From positions 1 through 64,000 of the IMG/VR virus record IMGVR_UViG_3300008448_000057: DNA of 64,000 nt; one strand, given 5' to 3'. Each line of letters starts with the position of its first letter. Position 1 is the first letter of the stretch. Of the stretch, positions 17,942 through 25,556 are shown piece by piece. The notes beneath the pieces were generated by a model, which was not told where the DNA came from, did no database searches, and saw nothing but the letters and a program-made list of their open reading frames with translations. The DNA comes from a virus. A program made the translations under genes and the position numbers.

Positions 17942-18352
17942 ATGACACAATTACAACATTGGGCAATGGACCCATTCGACATCATGTGGAAGAACTTTTT
18001 TGACACAAGTTCCACATTCAACAGCATCAAGACAAAGATCAATTATCCCGTAGACATTTACGAAACAGACAGCGGACTTAGGTTCGAACTAGCCGTTGTA
18101 GGTTTAGAAAAGAAAGACCTAAAAATCCAAGTGGAAGGAAATACACTTAGAGTGATTCACGAAGGACTTGGTGAAACGGAGACACGTGAATACATTCAAC
18201 GAGGTATCGCAAGACGATCCTTCGACCTTGCTTGGAGAGTTGCAGACAAATTCAATCTCGCTAAACTCGAAGCTACGATGGAAAAGGGGCTTCTAATACT
18301 GGATGTTCCAGCAGAGAAGACTAAAATCCTAAAAGAAATCGCCATCAACTAA
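17942..18352 (+). CDS. Small heat-shock protein (Hsp20, alpha-crystallin family)
   Basis: The 136-aa protein has a short N-terminal arm with aromatic residues (HWAMDPFDIMWKNFF) and an alpha-crystallin domain: VDIYETDSGLRFELAVVGL, KKDLKIQVEGNTLRVIHEG, then YIQRGIARRSFDLAWRVAD and ATMEKGLLILDVPAE. Small heat-shock proteins hold unfolding proteins for refolding by other chaperones, here presumably the GroES/GroEL encoded downstream. An unusually strong Shine-Dalgarno (AGGAGG at 17931-17936) precedes the ATG, unlike nearly all other genes here. This may mark acquisition from a phage of SD-using hosts, such as the cyanophages that carry hsp20. Confidence 0.92.
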   Translation: MTQLQHWAMDPFDIMWKNFFDTSSTFNSIKTKINYPVDIYETDSGLRFELAVVGLEKKDLKIQVEGNTLRVIHEGLGETETREYIQRGIARRSFDLAWRVADKFNLAKLEATMEKGLLILDVPAEKTKILKEIAIN

Positions 18353-18375
18353 AGCTAAGCCCGCCAAGTTAAGTT

Positions 18376-18567
18376 ATGTTATCTATTTGTAAAAATTACA
18401 TAAAAGTAAACGAATCTCTTTTTTACGTAAAACGTACCTGGCCAGAAGAAAGGATCAAGAACGTAGATCTAATAAAAGAGTGGCTTAACACAGAAACGGT
18501 GTTTAAAAAAGACGGTATTATATACTTTTGTCAACAAATAGAGGATCTTGAAATAATAAACAATTAA
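18376..18567 (+). CDS. Small hypothetical protein, 63 aa
   Basis: The protein has no recognised motif; it is soluble with mixed charges (TWPEERIKNVDLIKEWLNTE). It lies between the hsp20 and groES genes in the same direction, with the AAGTT context before its ATG. A role linked to the chaperones is possible only by position. Confidence 0.5.
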   Translation: MLSICKNYIKVNESLFYVKRTWPEERIKNVDLIKEWLNTETVFKKDGIIYFCQQIEDLEIINN

Positions 18568-18579
18568 ACAAAAACAAAT

Positions 18580-18873
18580 ATGCAAAAATTAAAACCACTA
18601 AATGGGATAGCCGTACTGAAGGTCGTCGAAGAAGAAGAGATGACTTACGGAAACATAGTTTTACCAGATATGGGTAAAGAACGTCCAGACATGGGAGAAG
18701 TTGTAGAGTGCAGTGACACCTATAATTGGCACAAAGGATCTTATTACGAAACCAAACTCAAACCAGGCCAAAGAGTGCTAATTCCAAAAATGGGTTCTAT
18801 GAAAGTTAACGTAGACGGAGAAGATTACATATTAATCAAAGAAACAGAAATTTTAGCAATTTTAGAAAAATAA
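18580..18873 (+). CDS. groS: Co-chaperonin GroES
   Basis: At 97 aa it has normal GroES length. It begins LKPLNGIAVLKVVEEEEMTY, has a mobile loop region (YGNIVLPDMGKERPDMGEVV), and ends with GEDYILIKETEILAIL, the typical last strands. GroES caps the GroEL chamber. The gene lies 4 bases before groEL, the usual operon order. The mobile loop differs in length and sequence from cellular GroES, which may fit its phage GroEL partner or a particular substrate such as the capsid protein. Confidence 0.88.
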   Translation: MQKLKPLNGIAVLKVVEEEEMTYGNIVLPDMGKERPDMGEVVECSDTYNWHKGSYYETKLKPGQRVLIPKMGSMKVNVDGEDYILIKETEILAILEK

Positions 18874-18877
18874 AAAT

Positions 18878-20500
18878 ATGAGTACAACAAAATTTGTAAA
18901 AGGACAAGAACTTAAAGAGAAGTTACTTGCAGGTATAGAAAAACTAAACGACGCAGTTGGTTCTACGCTTGGTCCAGGAGGAAGAACCGTTTTGATAAAA
19001 GAACTAAACGGAGAAACCAAAATTTCAAAAGATGGCGTATCTGTAGCTAAAAGCTTTGGCGAATTAGAGGATCCTATAGAAACGATTGGAGCAAACTTAG
19101 TAAAACAAGTGAGTATCAAATCTGCTAACGAGGCCGGCGATGGAACAACAACCTCTACTATCATTGCAACTGAAATGATTAAGGAAGGTCTAAAAGAAAT
19201 AAGACAGGGAACAAATGCTGTTGAAATTAAGAATCAGATAGATAGCATAGTTAGCGAAATCATAGATCAAATAAAAAATAAGTCTGTTGATATAGAATCA
19301 GAAGAGCAGATCAAACAAGTAGCTACTATCTCTGGTAACAACGACACAGAAATTGGAAGTCTTATCGCTACCGCTATTGACAAAGTTGGAAGAGAGGGCG
19401 TAATCACTTTAGAAGAGTCTAAAACTGGAGACACTCAATTGGAAGTTGTTGAGGGCATGCAGTTTGAAAGGGGTTACAAGAGTCCGTACTTTGTAACAAA
19501 CAACAACACAATGCAGTCTATTTTAGAAAATCCTTATATTTTACTATACGACGGTAAAATATCTACCGCTCAAGAGCTATTGCAGGTGATGACAAAGGTT
19601 AACTCTGAAAATAAACCGTTGCTTGTGATAGCTGAAGACTTTGGAGACGAAGCTTTAGCGACAATGATTGTTAACAAGATGCGTGGCATAGTTCAAGCGT
19701 GCGCTGTTAAAGCTCCTGACTTCGGAGAGCGAAAGACACTGATTTTAGAAGACATAGCTATCTTAACAGGCGGACAAGTACTTTCTAAAGACAAAGGACA
19801 CAAGCTAGATAAACTTCCAGCCGGCCAGTTGAGTCAGTATTTGGGAACGTGTAGATTAGTAACAGTGTCAAAGGACGAAACAACCATCGTAGACGGAAAA
19901 GGGGATTTAGAAAAGATAGAAACTAGAGCAAAAGAAATAAAAGAGCAGATAGACAAAGCAACATCGTTCTTTGAAAAAGAGAAGCTACAAGAGAGACTTG
20001 GTAAAATGATCGGCGGAGTTGCAATCATCAGCGTAGGCGGCAATTCAGAAGTAGAGATAAAAGAGAAGAAGGATAGATTAGAAGATTCGCTATACGCGAC
20101 AAAAGCTGCATTAGCTGAAGGTATCGTACCAGGAGGAGGAAGCATATTATACCAACTTTCTTTAAAATTAAAATCCGAAGACACAACAAGCGCTAGTGTG
20201 GCCAAAGAGATCGTTAGGAAAGCGATTCAAGCTCCATTTAAAAAGATACTATCAAACGCAGGAGTCGAGGATTGGTGGAATAAAGTGCCTAACGAAGGAG
20301 AAGTTTACGACGCTAAGAGCCACAGAATAGTAAATGGACTCGAAGCAGGCATCATAGATCCAGCTAAGGTTGTGATCACAGCTCTACGAAACGCATCATC
20401 TGTAGCAGGCACAGTACTCACAACAGAAAGCGTAGTGTTTGAGAAGAAAGATAAAGATGAGAAAGCTGATCCGATGGCAGGAATGATGGGAGGAATGTAA
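18878..20500 (+). CDS. groL: Chaperonin GroEL
   Basis: The 540-aa protein is full length. It has the N-terminal LGPGGRTVLI, the ATP site ANEAGDGTTTSTI, an apical domain with ESKTGDTQLEVVEGMQFERG, the hinge and intermediate region with ALAEGIVPGGGSILYQ, and the C-terminal DPMAGMMGGM tail typical of GroEL. It should form the folding chamber with the GroES next door. T4 uses host GroEL with phage gp31; here the phage brings both components. A strong terminator follows at 20508. Confidence 0.95.
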   Translation: MSTTKFVKGQELKEKLLAGIEKLNDAVGSTLGPGGRTVLIKELNGETKISKDGVSVAKSFGELEDPIETIGANLVKQVSIKSANEAGDGTTTSTIIATEMIKEGLKEIRQGTNAVEIKNQIDSIVSEIIDQIKNKSVDIESEEQIKQVATISGNNDTEIGSLIATAIDKVGREGVITLEESKTGDTQLEVVEGMQFERGYKSPYFVTNNNTMQSILENPYILLYDGKISTAQELLQVMTKVNSENKPLLVIAEDFGDEALATMIVNKMRGIVQACAVKAPDFGERKTLILEDIAILTGGQVLSKDKGHKLDKLPAGQLSQYLGTCRLVTVSKDETTIVDGKGDLEKIETRAKEIKEQIDKATSFFEKEKLQERLGKMIGGVAIISVGGNSEVEIKEKKDRLEDSLYATKAALAEGIVPGGGSILYQLSLKLKSEDTTSASVAKEIVRKAIQAPFKKILSNAGVEDWWNKVPNEGEVYDAKSHRIVNGLEAGIIDPAKVVITALRNASSVAGTVLTTESVVFEKKDKDEKADPMAGMMGGM

Positions 20501-20507
20501 TAACAAG

Positions 20508-20533
20508 GAGCGCCCTAACAAGGCGCTCTTTTC
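20508..20533 (+). terminator. Rho-independent terminator after groEL
   Basis: A perfect 7-bp GC-rich stem GAGCGCC/GGCGCTC with a 7-base loop is followed by TTTTC, seven bases after the groEL stop codon. It closes the chaperone operon. Confidence 0.9.
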
Positions 20534-20551
20534 ACATAATAAATAAAGTAT

Positions 20552-21433
20552 ATGTTCGAAAACAAGTGCACAACAAAAGAAAGCCTAGACGAAACCAACG
20601 GTAGGAATCTAGAGTACTACCTAAACATAACCAAAGACTATAAACATAATTTTACATTCGTAACAAAAGACATAGATGGCTTTAAAGTCATAGATGATGG
20701 AGAGTTTCAGTATGGGACTAAAGCTAAGATGGCAGATTTTTTTATATCCCAAATTAAGGAAGATTCAATGGTGTATTGCTGTCCGAGAACGGGATATGCT
20801 CCTTACTCTTTGTGTTACCTAGCCAAGAAGTACAACAAGAAACTGTACCTTGTAATGCCAGCCTCAGAGAAAGCGTCGGAACACCAACTCACAGCCATAG
20901 AAGAAGGCGGCATACCTTTGTTCGTAAGGATACCAGCGATGCCAACAGCAAACATATGGGCAAAGAAGTTCGCAGAAAAGATTGGAGCTAGGTTCCTTCC
21001 ATTTGGTCTTAAGCACGAGATGGTTGTGGCAGGCGGTGTTAGAGTGTTCTACGATAACTTCAAAGACTCAAACATAGAAACGATGTGGTCTGTATTCTCT
21101 ACCGGGGTACTATCAAGAACTCTTCAGATAGCAATACCTAAAGCTGAATTCAACGCGGTAGCAGTAGCAAGAAACATTCAAGAGGGAGAATTAGGCAGAG
21201 CAAACTTCTACAGTTATGATAAGGCGTTCACCAAAAACTCAAGGATCACACCGCCTTTCGACTGCGTTCTCACCTACGACGCTAAAGGCTGGGAAATGAT
21301 CAAACAACACGGGAAACAAGGAGACTACTTTTGGAACGTGGCGCCGGCTATGAGAAAACCGAATCTAAAACCAAGCGACATAGACTCGAATAGGGCGTGG
21401 GGAGATTTCACAGATTTAGAGCGTGGTATTTAA
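20552..21433 (+). CDS. PLP fold-type II-like enzyme (ACC deaminase / D-cysteine desulfhydrase-like)
   Basis: The 293-aa protein resembles the tryptophan-synthase-beta superfamily. A lysine in FQYGTKAKMADFFI (about residue 62) fits the Schiff-base position. Then come SMVYCCPRTGYAPYSLCYLA, an alternating sheet/helix stretch (KLYLVMPASEKASEHQLTAI) and ARFLPFGLKHEMVVAGGVR, the order seen in ACC deaminase-like proteins. The C-terminal region (TMWSVFSTGVLSRTLQIAI) lacks the familiar Gly-rich phosphate loop in clear form. The reaction is unknown. Some phages use PLP enzymes in DNA-base hypermodification, so that is one possible role next to the nucleotide genes. Confidence 0.55.
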   Translation: MFENKCTTKESLDETNGRNLEYYLNITKDYKHNFTFVTKDIDGFKVIDDGEFQYGTKAKMADFFISQIKEDSMVYCCPRTGYAPYSLCYLAKKYNKKLYLVMPASEKASEHQLTAIEEGGIPLFVRIPAMPTANIWAKKFAEKIGARFLPFGLKHEMVVAGGVRVFYDNFKDSNIETMWSVFSTGVLSRTLQIAIPKAEFNAVAVARNIQEGELGRANFYSYDKAFTKNSRITPPFDCVLTYDAKGWEMIKQHGKQGDYFWNVAPAMRKPNLKPSDIDSNRAWGDFTDLERGI

Positions 21434-21462
21434 AACATCTATTTAATTTATTTAATTTTTTA

Positions 21463-21472
21463 TATATTTATA
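21463..21472 (+). promoter_or_regulatory. Promoter-like box TATATTTATA
   Basis: The box lies in a very AT-rich gap and ends 14 bases before the ATG at 21487. It matches those before 3565, 27819 and 45648. Confidence 0.4.
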
Positions 21473-21486
21473 TTAAATATAATACA

Positions 21487-21786
21487 ATGAGTCAAAGAGT
21501 ACAAGAATCTAAATCTCCAAAAAGTAAAGGTTTTAAAGAAGTGTATACTGGAGAGTATAATCTTTTTTTAAAGAAACATAGCGGATACGATGATGAATAT
21601 TTAATAATTATTATGATTGGAGATAATGAAGTAGATACACAAATGATAGTGCGTGGAGACGGAAGAGTTGTTGGGTCTACTGGGTGTGATTGTACAATGT
21701 TTTTTCAAGCAATATCTAAAGATATGGTTAAAAATCTAAAAAAATATGACTTGAAAAAAATGTCAAAAAACTTAAAACAGACTTAA
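21487..21786 (+). CDS. Hypothetical protein, 99 aa
   Basis: The ATG at 21487 is chosen because it follows a promoter-like box; an upstream start would overlap the PLP-like gene. The protein has a basic N-terminus, a hydrophobic strand (EYLIIIMIGDN) and a CDC pair, and a basic C-terminal end. No family is recognised. It is more AT-rich than its neighbours and bracketed by its own promoter and terminator, so it looks like an independent insertion. Confidence 0.55.
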   Translation: MSQRVQESKSPKSKGFKEVYTGEYNLFLKKHSGYDDEYLIIIMIGDNEVDTQMIVRGDGRVVGSTGCDCTMFFQAISKDMVKNLKKYDLKKMSKNLKQT

Positions 21787-21820
21787 TAAGTCTATAAGCT
21801 AAAATCACTTAATTGTTTTA

Positions 21821-21845
21821 AAGCATCTTTATGGTGCTTTTTTTA
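21821..21845 (+). terminator. Rho-independent terminator
   Basis: A 7-bp stem AAGCATC/GGTGCTT (one G-U pair) with a TTTAT loop is followed by six T residues. It ends the small transcript of the 21487 gene. Confidence 0.8.
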
Positions 21846-21909
21846 TGACTTTAAAAAGTACTGCGATTTTTGATTTTACCAGTTCACTACTATTTAGTAA
21901 ATTGCTGTT

Positions 21910-22281
21910 ATGGTGTTAGCTATAATAGGAAGTCGGTCATTTAACGATATGGAACTTTTAGAGGAAAAGCTTTCTGAGTACGTAGGAAAAGCCACTAGAG
22001 TAGTTAGCGGTGGAGCTAAAGGAGCAGATTCTTTGGCAGAAAGATGGGCATTCAGACACGGATGCGATCTTTCAATTCACTTACCGGACTGGAAAAAACA
22101 CGGTAAAAAGGCCGGATTCATTAGGAATATTGAGATAATAAACGAGTGCGATGAGTGCGTAGCTTTTTGGGACGGTAAGAGTAGAGGCACACACCACTCA
22201 ATATTTATGTGTAACAAGCTTAACAAAAAAGTAACAATAGTAGAGTATGAAAAAATTGATAGAGGGAATAAGATACAATAA
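21910..22281 (+). CDS. SLOG-superfamily (DprA/YspA-like, DUF2493-type) protein
   Basis: The 123-aa protein has the nucleotide-binding pattern MVLAIIGSRSF at the start and RVVSGGAKGADSLAERWA near residue 35, followed by SIHLPDWKKHGKKAGFIRN and DECVAFWDGKSRGT. These are hallmarks of the YspA/DUF2493 branch of the SLOG fold, which binds nucleotides or their derivatives. Its end overlaps the start of the phosphoribosyltransferase gene by 35 bases, suggesting joint expression and possibly joint action in nucleotide salvage or NAD-related chemistry. The leader is nearly identical to that at 23030. Confidence 0.75.
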   Translation: MVLAIIGSRSFNDMELLEEKLSEYVGKATRVVSGGAKGADSLAERWAFRHGCDLSIHLPDWKKHGKKAGFIRNIEIINECDECVAFWDGKSRGTHHSIFMCNKLNKKVTIVEYEKIDRGNKIQ

Positions 22282-22996
22282 AGAGAGCGATAAGTTCGAA
22301 TTCGTGTGGAATGATGATGCTCCTGGTGATCTTGTCAATCTAAAATTACAGAGGTACAACAAGCTGTTATCCACAAAGGATGGCAACAAAGTGTATTACG
22401 CGTATAAGATAGATAGCGCTCAAAAGGATCAAAGTGCTCTTTTAAGAAAAAGCATAAAGTACATGGACACGAAAGTAAACCGTGAAGATGTGGAATTGAT
22501 GATCTCTAAAGCTGTTGTTAACTTTAATGCCCTATCTCCGCTTTCTAACTACGATCTTATCATAACCCCTAAGAGTACTTCAAACGTATTGGATCTATTA
22601 AAGAACTTCATACACGCTAAGGCAGGAAGTAATACGCTGCTATATTCTGACGTATTTGTAAAGAACACAGTAGACAACATTCAATTTGACGAAGAGAAGC
22701 TAAACAAATTGCCACAAGACAAGCGTGATAAAATAGTTTTGATACTAAATAAAGTCTTCAGTAAACAGGACTATAAGATTAAATCTTTGCCTCCCAGATT
22801 CAGAAAGTATGTAATGAATTTTTTAAAGTTTAATACAGAAGTAGAGAAGAGGCTAATGAACAAGATAATCGGAGGTAAAATACTGTTGGTAGACGATATA
22901 TTGACCGAGGGTACAACTATAAAAAGTATGTCAAATCTTCTAAAAAGCGTTAATGCACTCGACGTAACCTCTTTTGTACTATTAACCAATAAATAA
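22247..22996 (+). CDS. Phosphoribosyltransferase-like protein
   Basis: The 249-aa protein ends in a type I PRTase domain. The PRPP-binding signature is ILLVDDILTEGTTIKSM (about residue 210-226), preceded by YDLIITPKSTSNVLDLL and LLYSDVFVKNT. Such enzymes transfer phosphoribose to or from bases or nicotinamide. The N-terminal 80 residues may recognise the substrate. It overlaps the SLOG gene upstream. The substrate cannot be told from the sequence. Confidence 0.7.
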   Translation: MKKLIEGIRYNKESDKFEFVWNDDAPGDLVNLKLQRYNKLLSTKDGNKVYYAYKIDSAQKDQSALLRKSIKYMDTKVNREDVELMISKAVVNFNALSPLSNYDLIITPKSTSNVLDLLKNFIHAKAGSNTLLYSDVFVKNTVDNIQFDEEKLNKLPQDKRDKIVLILNKVFSKQDYKIKSLPPRFRKYVMNFLKFNTEVEKRLMNKIIGGKILLVDDILTEGTTIKSMSNLLKSVNALDVTSFVLLTNK

Positions 22997-23029
22997 TTAC
23001 TAAAAACTATTAGTACGAATTCAAAAAAA

Positions 23030-23051
23030 TATTTAGTAAATTACAGTTATG
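23030..23051 (+). promoter_or_regulatory. Start-region motif shared with 21891-21912
   Basis: TATTTAGTAAATT followed by (A/G)C(A/T)GTTATG is found both here and at 21891, with only two differences over 22 bases. It combines a -7-like box with the start codon and suggests a shared promoter and leader type. Confidence 0.45.
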
Positions 23052-23324
23052 AAACAGAATAGCATACTACAACAAGCACACGAGATTGTATTCGAACGCG
23101 GTGAAGAGAAGGAACGCCAATATGGACCTTTTGAAGAAGGCATGGAACAAACAGCTAGAATAGCTTCCGAAATGTCAAGAAAAGAACTAACAGCTTTCGA
23201 CGTATACAATGTTCTTATAGCTCTTAAACTATCTAGAGCTTCTTGGAATTACAAAGAAGACAACTATCTAGACGCAGTTGCATACATGGCATCGTTAGAC
23301 AAGTATCTATCAAACAAAAAATAA
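23049..23324 (+). CDS. DUF6378-like phage protein, 91 aa
   Basis: The pattern ERGEEKERQYGPFEEGMEQT near the start and FDVYNVLIALKLSRASWNYK, then YLDAVAYMASLDKYL, matches what I recall of DUF6378, a small helical family common in phages and near nucleotide pyrophosphohydrolases. It might be a nucleotide-pool protein. It lies just upstream of a small membrane protein and dut. Confidence 0.6.
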   Translation: MKQNSILQQAHEIVFERGEEKERQYGPFEEGMEQTARIASEMSRKELTAFDVYNVLIALKLSRASWNYKEDNYLDAVAYMASLDKYLSNKK

Positions 23325-23330
23325 ACAGTT

Positions 23331-23606
23331 ATGACTTACACACTTACATTTCTTGGGGTTGCAATTACCCTGTTCTTGGCCGATGTATTTTGGGCCCTAT
23401 ATTTCATTAAGATCGAAGAGAGAAACAGCCTGATGTCAGGAGTATACGGATCACTAATCTATTTATTTGGTGCATTCGCAGTTACCCAATACACAGAAGA
23501 CAAAAGCTTCATCATTGCTGCAGTTCTTGGAGCTTTCTTAGGAACATATGTAACAGTTGAATGGAAAAGAAGAAAAGACAAAAAAGAAAAAACAACAAAC
23601 GTATAA
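23331..23606 (+). CDS. Small membrane protein, 91 aa
   Basis: Three hydrophobic segments (about residues 5-25, 37-52 and 60-77) are followed by a very basic Lys-rich tail. The topology suggests an inner-membrane protein with a cytoplasmic tail. A similar layout, without the same sequence, is seen in small phage membrane proteins. Function unknown. Confidence 0.6.
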   Translation: MTYTLTFLGVAITLFLADVFWALYFIKIEERNSLMSGVYGSLIYLFGAFAVTQYTEDKSFIIAAVLGAFLGTYVTVEWKRRKDKKEKTTNV

Positions 23607-23607
23607 C

Positions 23608-24045
23608 ATGAAAATTAAAAAAATCAGAGACGTAAAGACGCCTTCCAGAGGCACACCAGACAGCGCAGGCATAGACTTCTATATTCCTGATGATTATATT
23701 ACGCAAGCTAAAACGCTGCACCCAGGTGAATCGGTGCTGATCCCAAGCGGTATTAAAGCGAATGTACCTGATGGATACGGACTTGTAGCTATGAATAAGA
23801 GCGGTGTAGCCACAAAGCAAGGCTTGACCTACGGCGCCCAGTTGGTGGACCCAGATTATACAGGAGAGATACATATACATGTCTTCAACGTATCTGATAA
23901 ACCGCAGACCATTCAACCTGGTCAGAAGATCATGCAGTTTGTCCTCATTCCAATCAACTTCGAAAACGTAGAACTAGTAGATGAGTTACCAGAAAAACAA
24001 ACAACAAGAGGCGATAAAGGGTTTGGAAGTACGGGAGTCTTCTAA
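23608..24045 (+). CDS. dut: dUTP diphosphatase
   Basis: The ATG at 23608 gives a 145-aa protein of normal trimeric dUTPase length. Motif 1 is SAGIDFYIP, motif 2 MNKSGVATKQG, motif 3 ALLxDPDYTGEI-like in GAQLVDPDYTGEIHI, motif 4 PGQKIMQFVLIP and motif 5 RGDKGFGSTG. It hydrolyses dUTP to dUMP, keeping uracil out of DNA and feeding thymidylate synthesis. The dCMP deaminase gene starts inside its 3' end (65-base overlap), so the two are coupled. Confidence 0.93.
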   Translation: MKIKKIRDVKTPSRGTPDSAGIDFYIPDDYITQAKTLHPGESVLIPSGIKANVPDGYGLVAMNKSGVATKQGLTYGAQLVDPDYTGEIHIHVFNVSDKPQTIQPGQKIMQFVLIPINFENVELVDELPEKQTTRGDKGFGSTGVF

Positions 24046-24451
24046 GCAACAAAGATTGGACAGCGTTTACATGGCCATGGCTTTGGCCGTGTCTACGCTT
24101 TCTCACTGCAAACGAAGCCAAGTGGGTGCCATACTCGAAAAGGGGCAAAACATAATAAGTATGGGGTATAACGGCACCCCAAGCGGAATGGATAATTGTT
24201 GCGAAGATGAAGACAACAATACGAAACCCATTACACTACACGCCGAAATGAATGCAGTTATTAAGGCAGCAAAGACTGGAAACTCGGTACAAGACTCAAC
24301 TCTTTACATCACACTCGCGCCCTGTATAGAGTGTGCCAAATACCTATTGCAATCCGGAATCCAGAGAGTTGTATATTTACAGGACTACAGGAATATGTCG
24401 GGAGTAGAACTATTAAAACAATTCATAAAAGTAGAAAAGCATGATAAATAA
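23981..24451 (+). CDS. dCMP deaminase (Zn-dependent)
   Basis: The 156-aa protein has the cytidine/deoxycytidylate deaminase zinc site: HAEMNAVIKAA (His and catalytic Glu, about residue 80) and APCIECAKYLLQSG (two Cys, about residue 110). A GYNGTPSGMDNCCED loop before it is typical for dCMP deaminases. It converts dCMP to dUMP for dTMP synthesis. It overlaps dut upstream and the ThyA-fold gene downstream, forming a pyrimidine operon. Confidence 0.9.
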   Translation: MSYQKNKQQEAIKGLEVRESSKQQRLDSVYMAMALAVSTLSHCKRSQVGAILEKGQNIISMGYNGTPSGMDNCCEDEDNNTKPITLHAEMNAVIKAAKTGNSVQDSTLYITLAPCIECAKYLLQSGIQRVVYLQDYRNMSGVELLKQFIKVEKHDK

Positions 24452-25088
24452 TAACATATACAAGAATCCAACAGAAGCGTTTGAGCAAGCTTACCACTAC
24501 ATAAATTCGTACGGTAAGTTCTTTGCAGGAACCAAAGCCATGTTCAATGCATCTTTCAGCGTATTGAATCCATTGGATAACGTAATCAAAACAGAAGTTA
24601 GAAAGTTCAATCAAGGGTACGCAGACTACGAATGGGATTGGTATCTCAAAGGCGATAGAGACGCATCAGAAATATCAGAAAGAGCAAAGATATGGAAGAA
24701 CATGATGATACCAGGTACTACAAACGTCATTAGTAACTATGGATCTTTTTGGAATAAAAATGGCCAGTTAGACAGAATGGTTAACGAGCTTAAGAATAAT
24801 CCAAGCACAAGAAGAGCTGTGTTGGTTCACTACGACCCCAACGAATTGGATCTATACCAATACGATACGCCGTGCAACCTGGTTCTTAACTTCTATCTCG
24901 AGGATGATAGGTTAGAATTGACAGTGTTTGCAAGATCTATAGACTTGTGGTTCGGGTATTGTAACGATCAGTATTGCTTCTCAAAGTTAATGCAGTTGGT
25001 ATCAGAAAGAACTGGTTACCAAGTTGGCAAAATGCATTGGGCAATCACTAATCTCCATTTGTACGAGAGACACTGGAACAAACTATAA
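24441..25088 (+). CDS. Thymidylate-synthase-fold enzyme, probably dCMP hydroxymethylase
   Basis: The 215-aa protein has the ThyA fold motifs: SNYGSFW, NPSTRRAVLVHY, the nucleophile in YDTPCNLVLNFYL (Cys145), and FARSIDLWFGYCND. In thymidylate synthases the last segment ends in Asn (GLPFN), which selects dUMP. T4 dCMP hydroxymethylase has Asp in an RND sequence, and here it is CND with Asp176. Length and local sequence (VGKMHWAITNLHLYERH) also sit nearer T4 gp42 than cellular ThyA. The predicted reaction is dCMP to 5-hydroxymethyl-dCMP with methylene-tetrahydrofolate. An ordinary or dUMP-using activity cannot be excluded by eye. Confidence 0.72.
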   Translation: MINNNIYKNPTEAFEQAYHYINSYGKFFAGTKAMFNASFSVLNPLDNVIKTEVRKFNQGYADYEWDWYLKGDRDASEISERAKIWKNMMIPGTTNVISNYGSFWNKNGQLDRMVNELKNNPSTRRAVLVHYDPNELDLYQYDTPCNLVLNFYLEDDRLELTVFARSIDLWFGYCNDQYCFSKLMQLVSERTGYQVGKMHWAITNLHLYERHWNKL

Positions 25089-25103
25089 AAACAAATAAAG
25101 GTT

Positions 25104-25556
25104 ATGACAATCAGATTAAGCAGAGAGTTTTTAGAAGAACAGTTGGCAAAACTAACTCCAACTTCCTACAATCCATATTATTGGCACAGGAGATACAAAT
25201 CAAAAGAAGAGCTAAGTAACAAGTATCCGCTATACGAGAGGATAGCGCACGGAGACTTCGATCATTCTGAGTACTACTATCAAGCTGAATACGAGATGTA
25301 TCTACTAGAAGATAAACTAAAGACTTGTAAAAACGTAGACGAAGAGCACGACGCTAGAGGTTTGTTTATGGAAAGGCGTAGAAAGTTGATAGCAGATTAC
25401 GAGAAAGAAGAAGCTAAGCGAATGGATAAACTAAAGTCCTCTTTCGTTAAAACTTTTAAGATAAACAAAGATCTACTAGAATCTATTATGGAAAACTTTG
25501 AAGGGGATTTGTTAGATTTATACCAATACATAAAAACAAAAAAATATGAACAGTAA
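25104..25556 (+). CDS. Conserved hypothetical protein, 150 aa
   Basis: The protein is rich in Tyr, Glu and Lys, with LTPTSYNPYYWHRRYKSKEE near the N-terminus and a charged helix (about residues 88-118) that may be coiled coil. No family is named. It is co-directional with the pyrimidine operon and its stop overlaps the next gene by 11 bases. Confidence 0.55.
   Translation: MTIRLSREFLEEQLAKLTPTSYNPYYWHRRYKSKEELSNKYPLYERIAHGDFDHSEYYYQAEYEMYLLEDKLKTCKNVDEEHDARGLFMERRRKLIADYEKEEAKRMDKLKSSFVKTFKINKDLLESIMENFEGDLLDLYQYIKTKKYEQ

Noticed and set aside
13603-20500. Idea that the receptor and chaperone genes are host DNA joined by assembly error
   Set aside because: Tight spacing, the shared leader type and the flanking phage genes on both sides argue for one genome, though only read mapping can exclude it.
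23512-23916. A 134-aa minus-strand frame over the membrane protein and dut genes
   Set aside because: Antisense to dut, whose five motifs are clear; composition is typical of a shadow.
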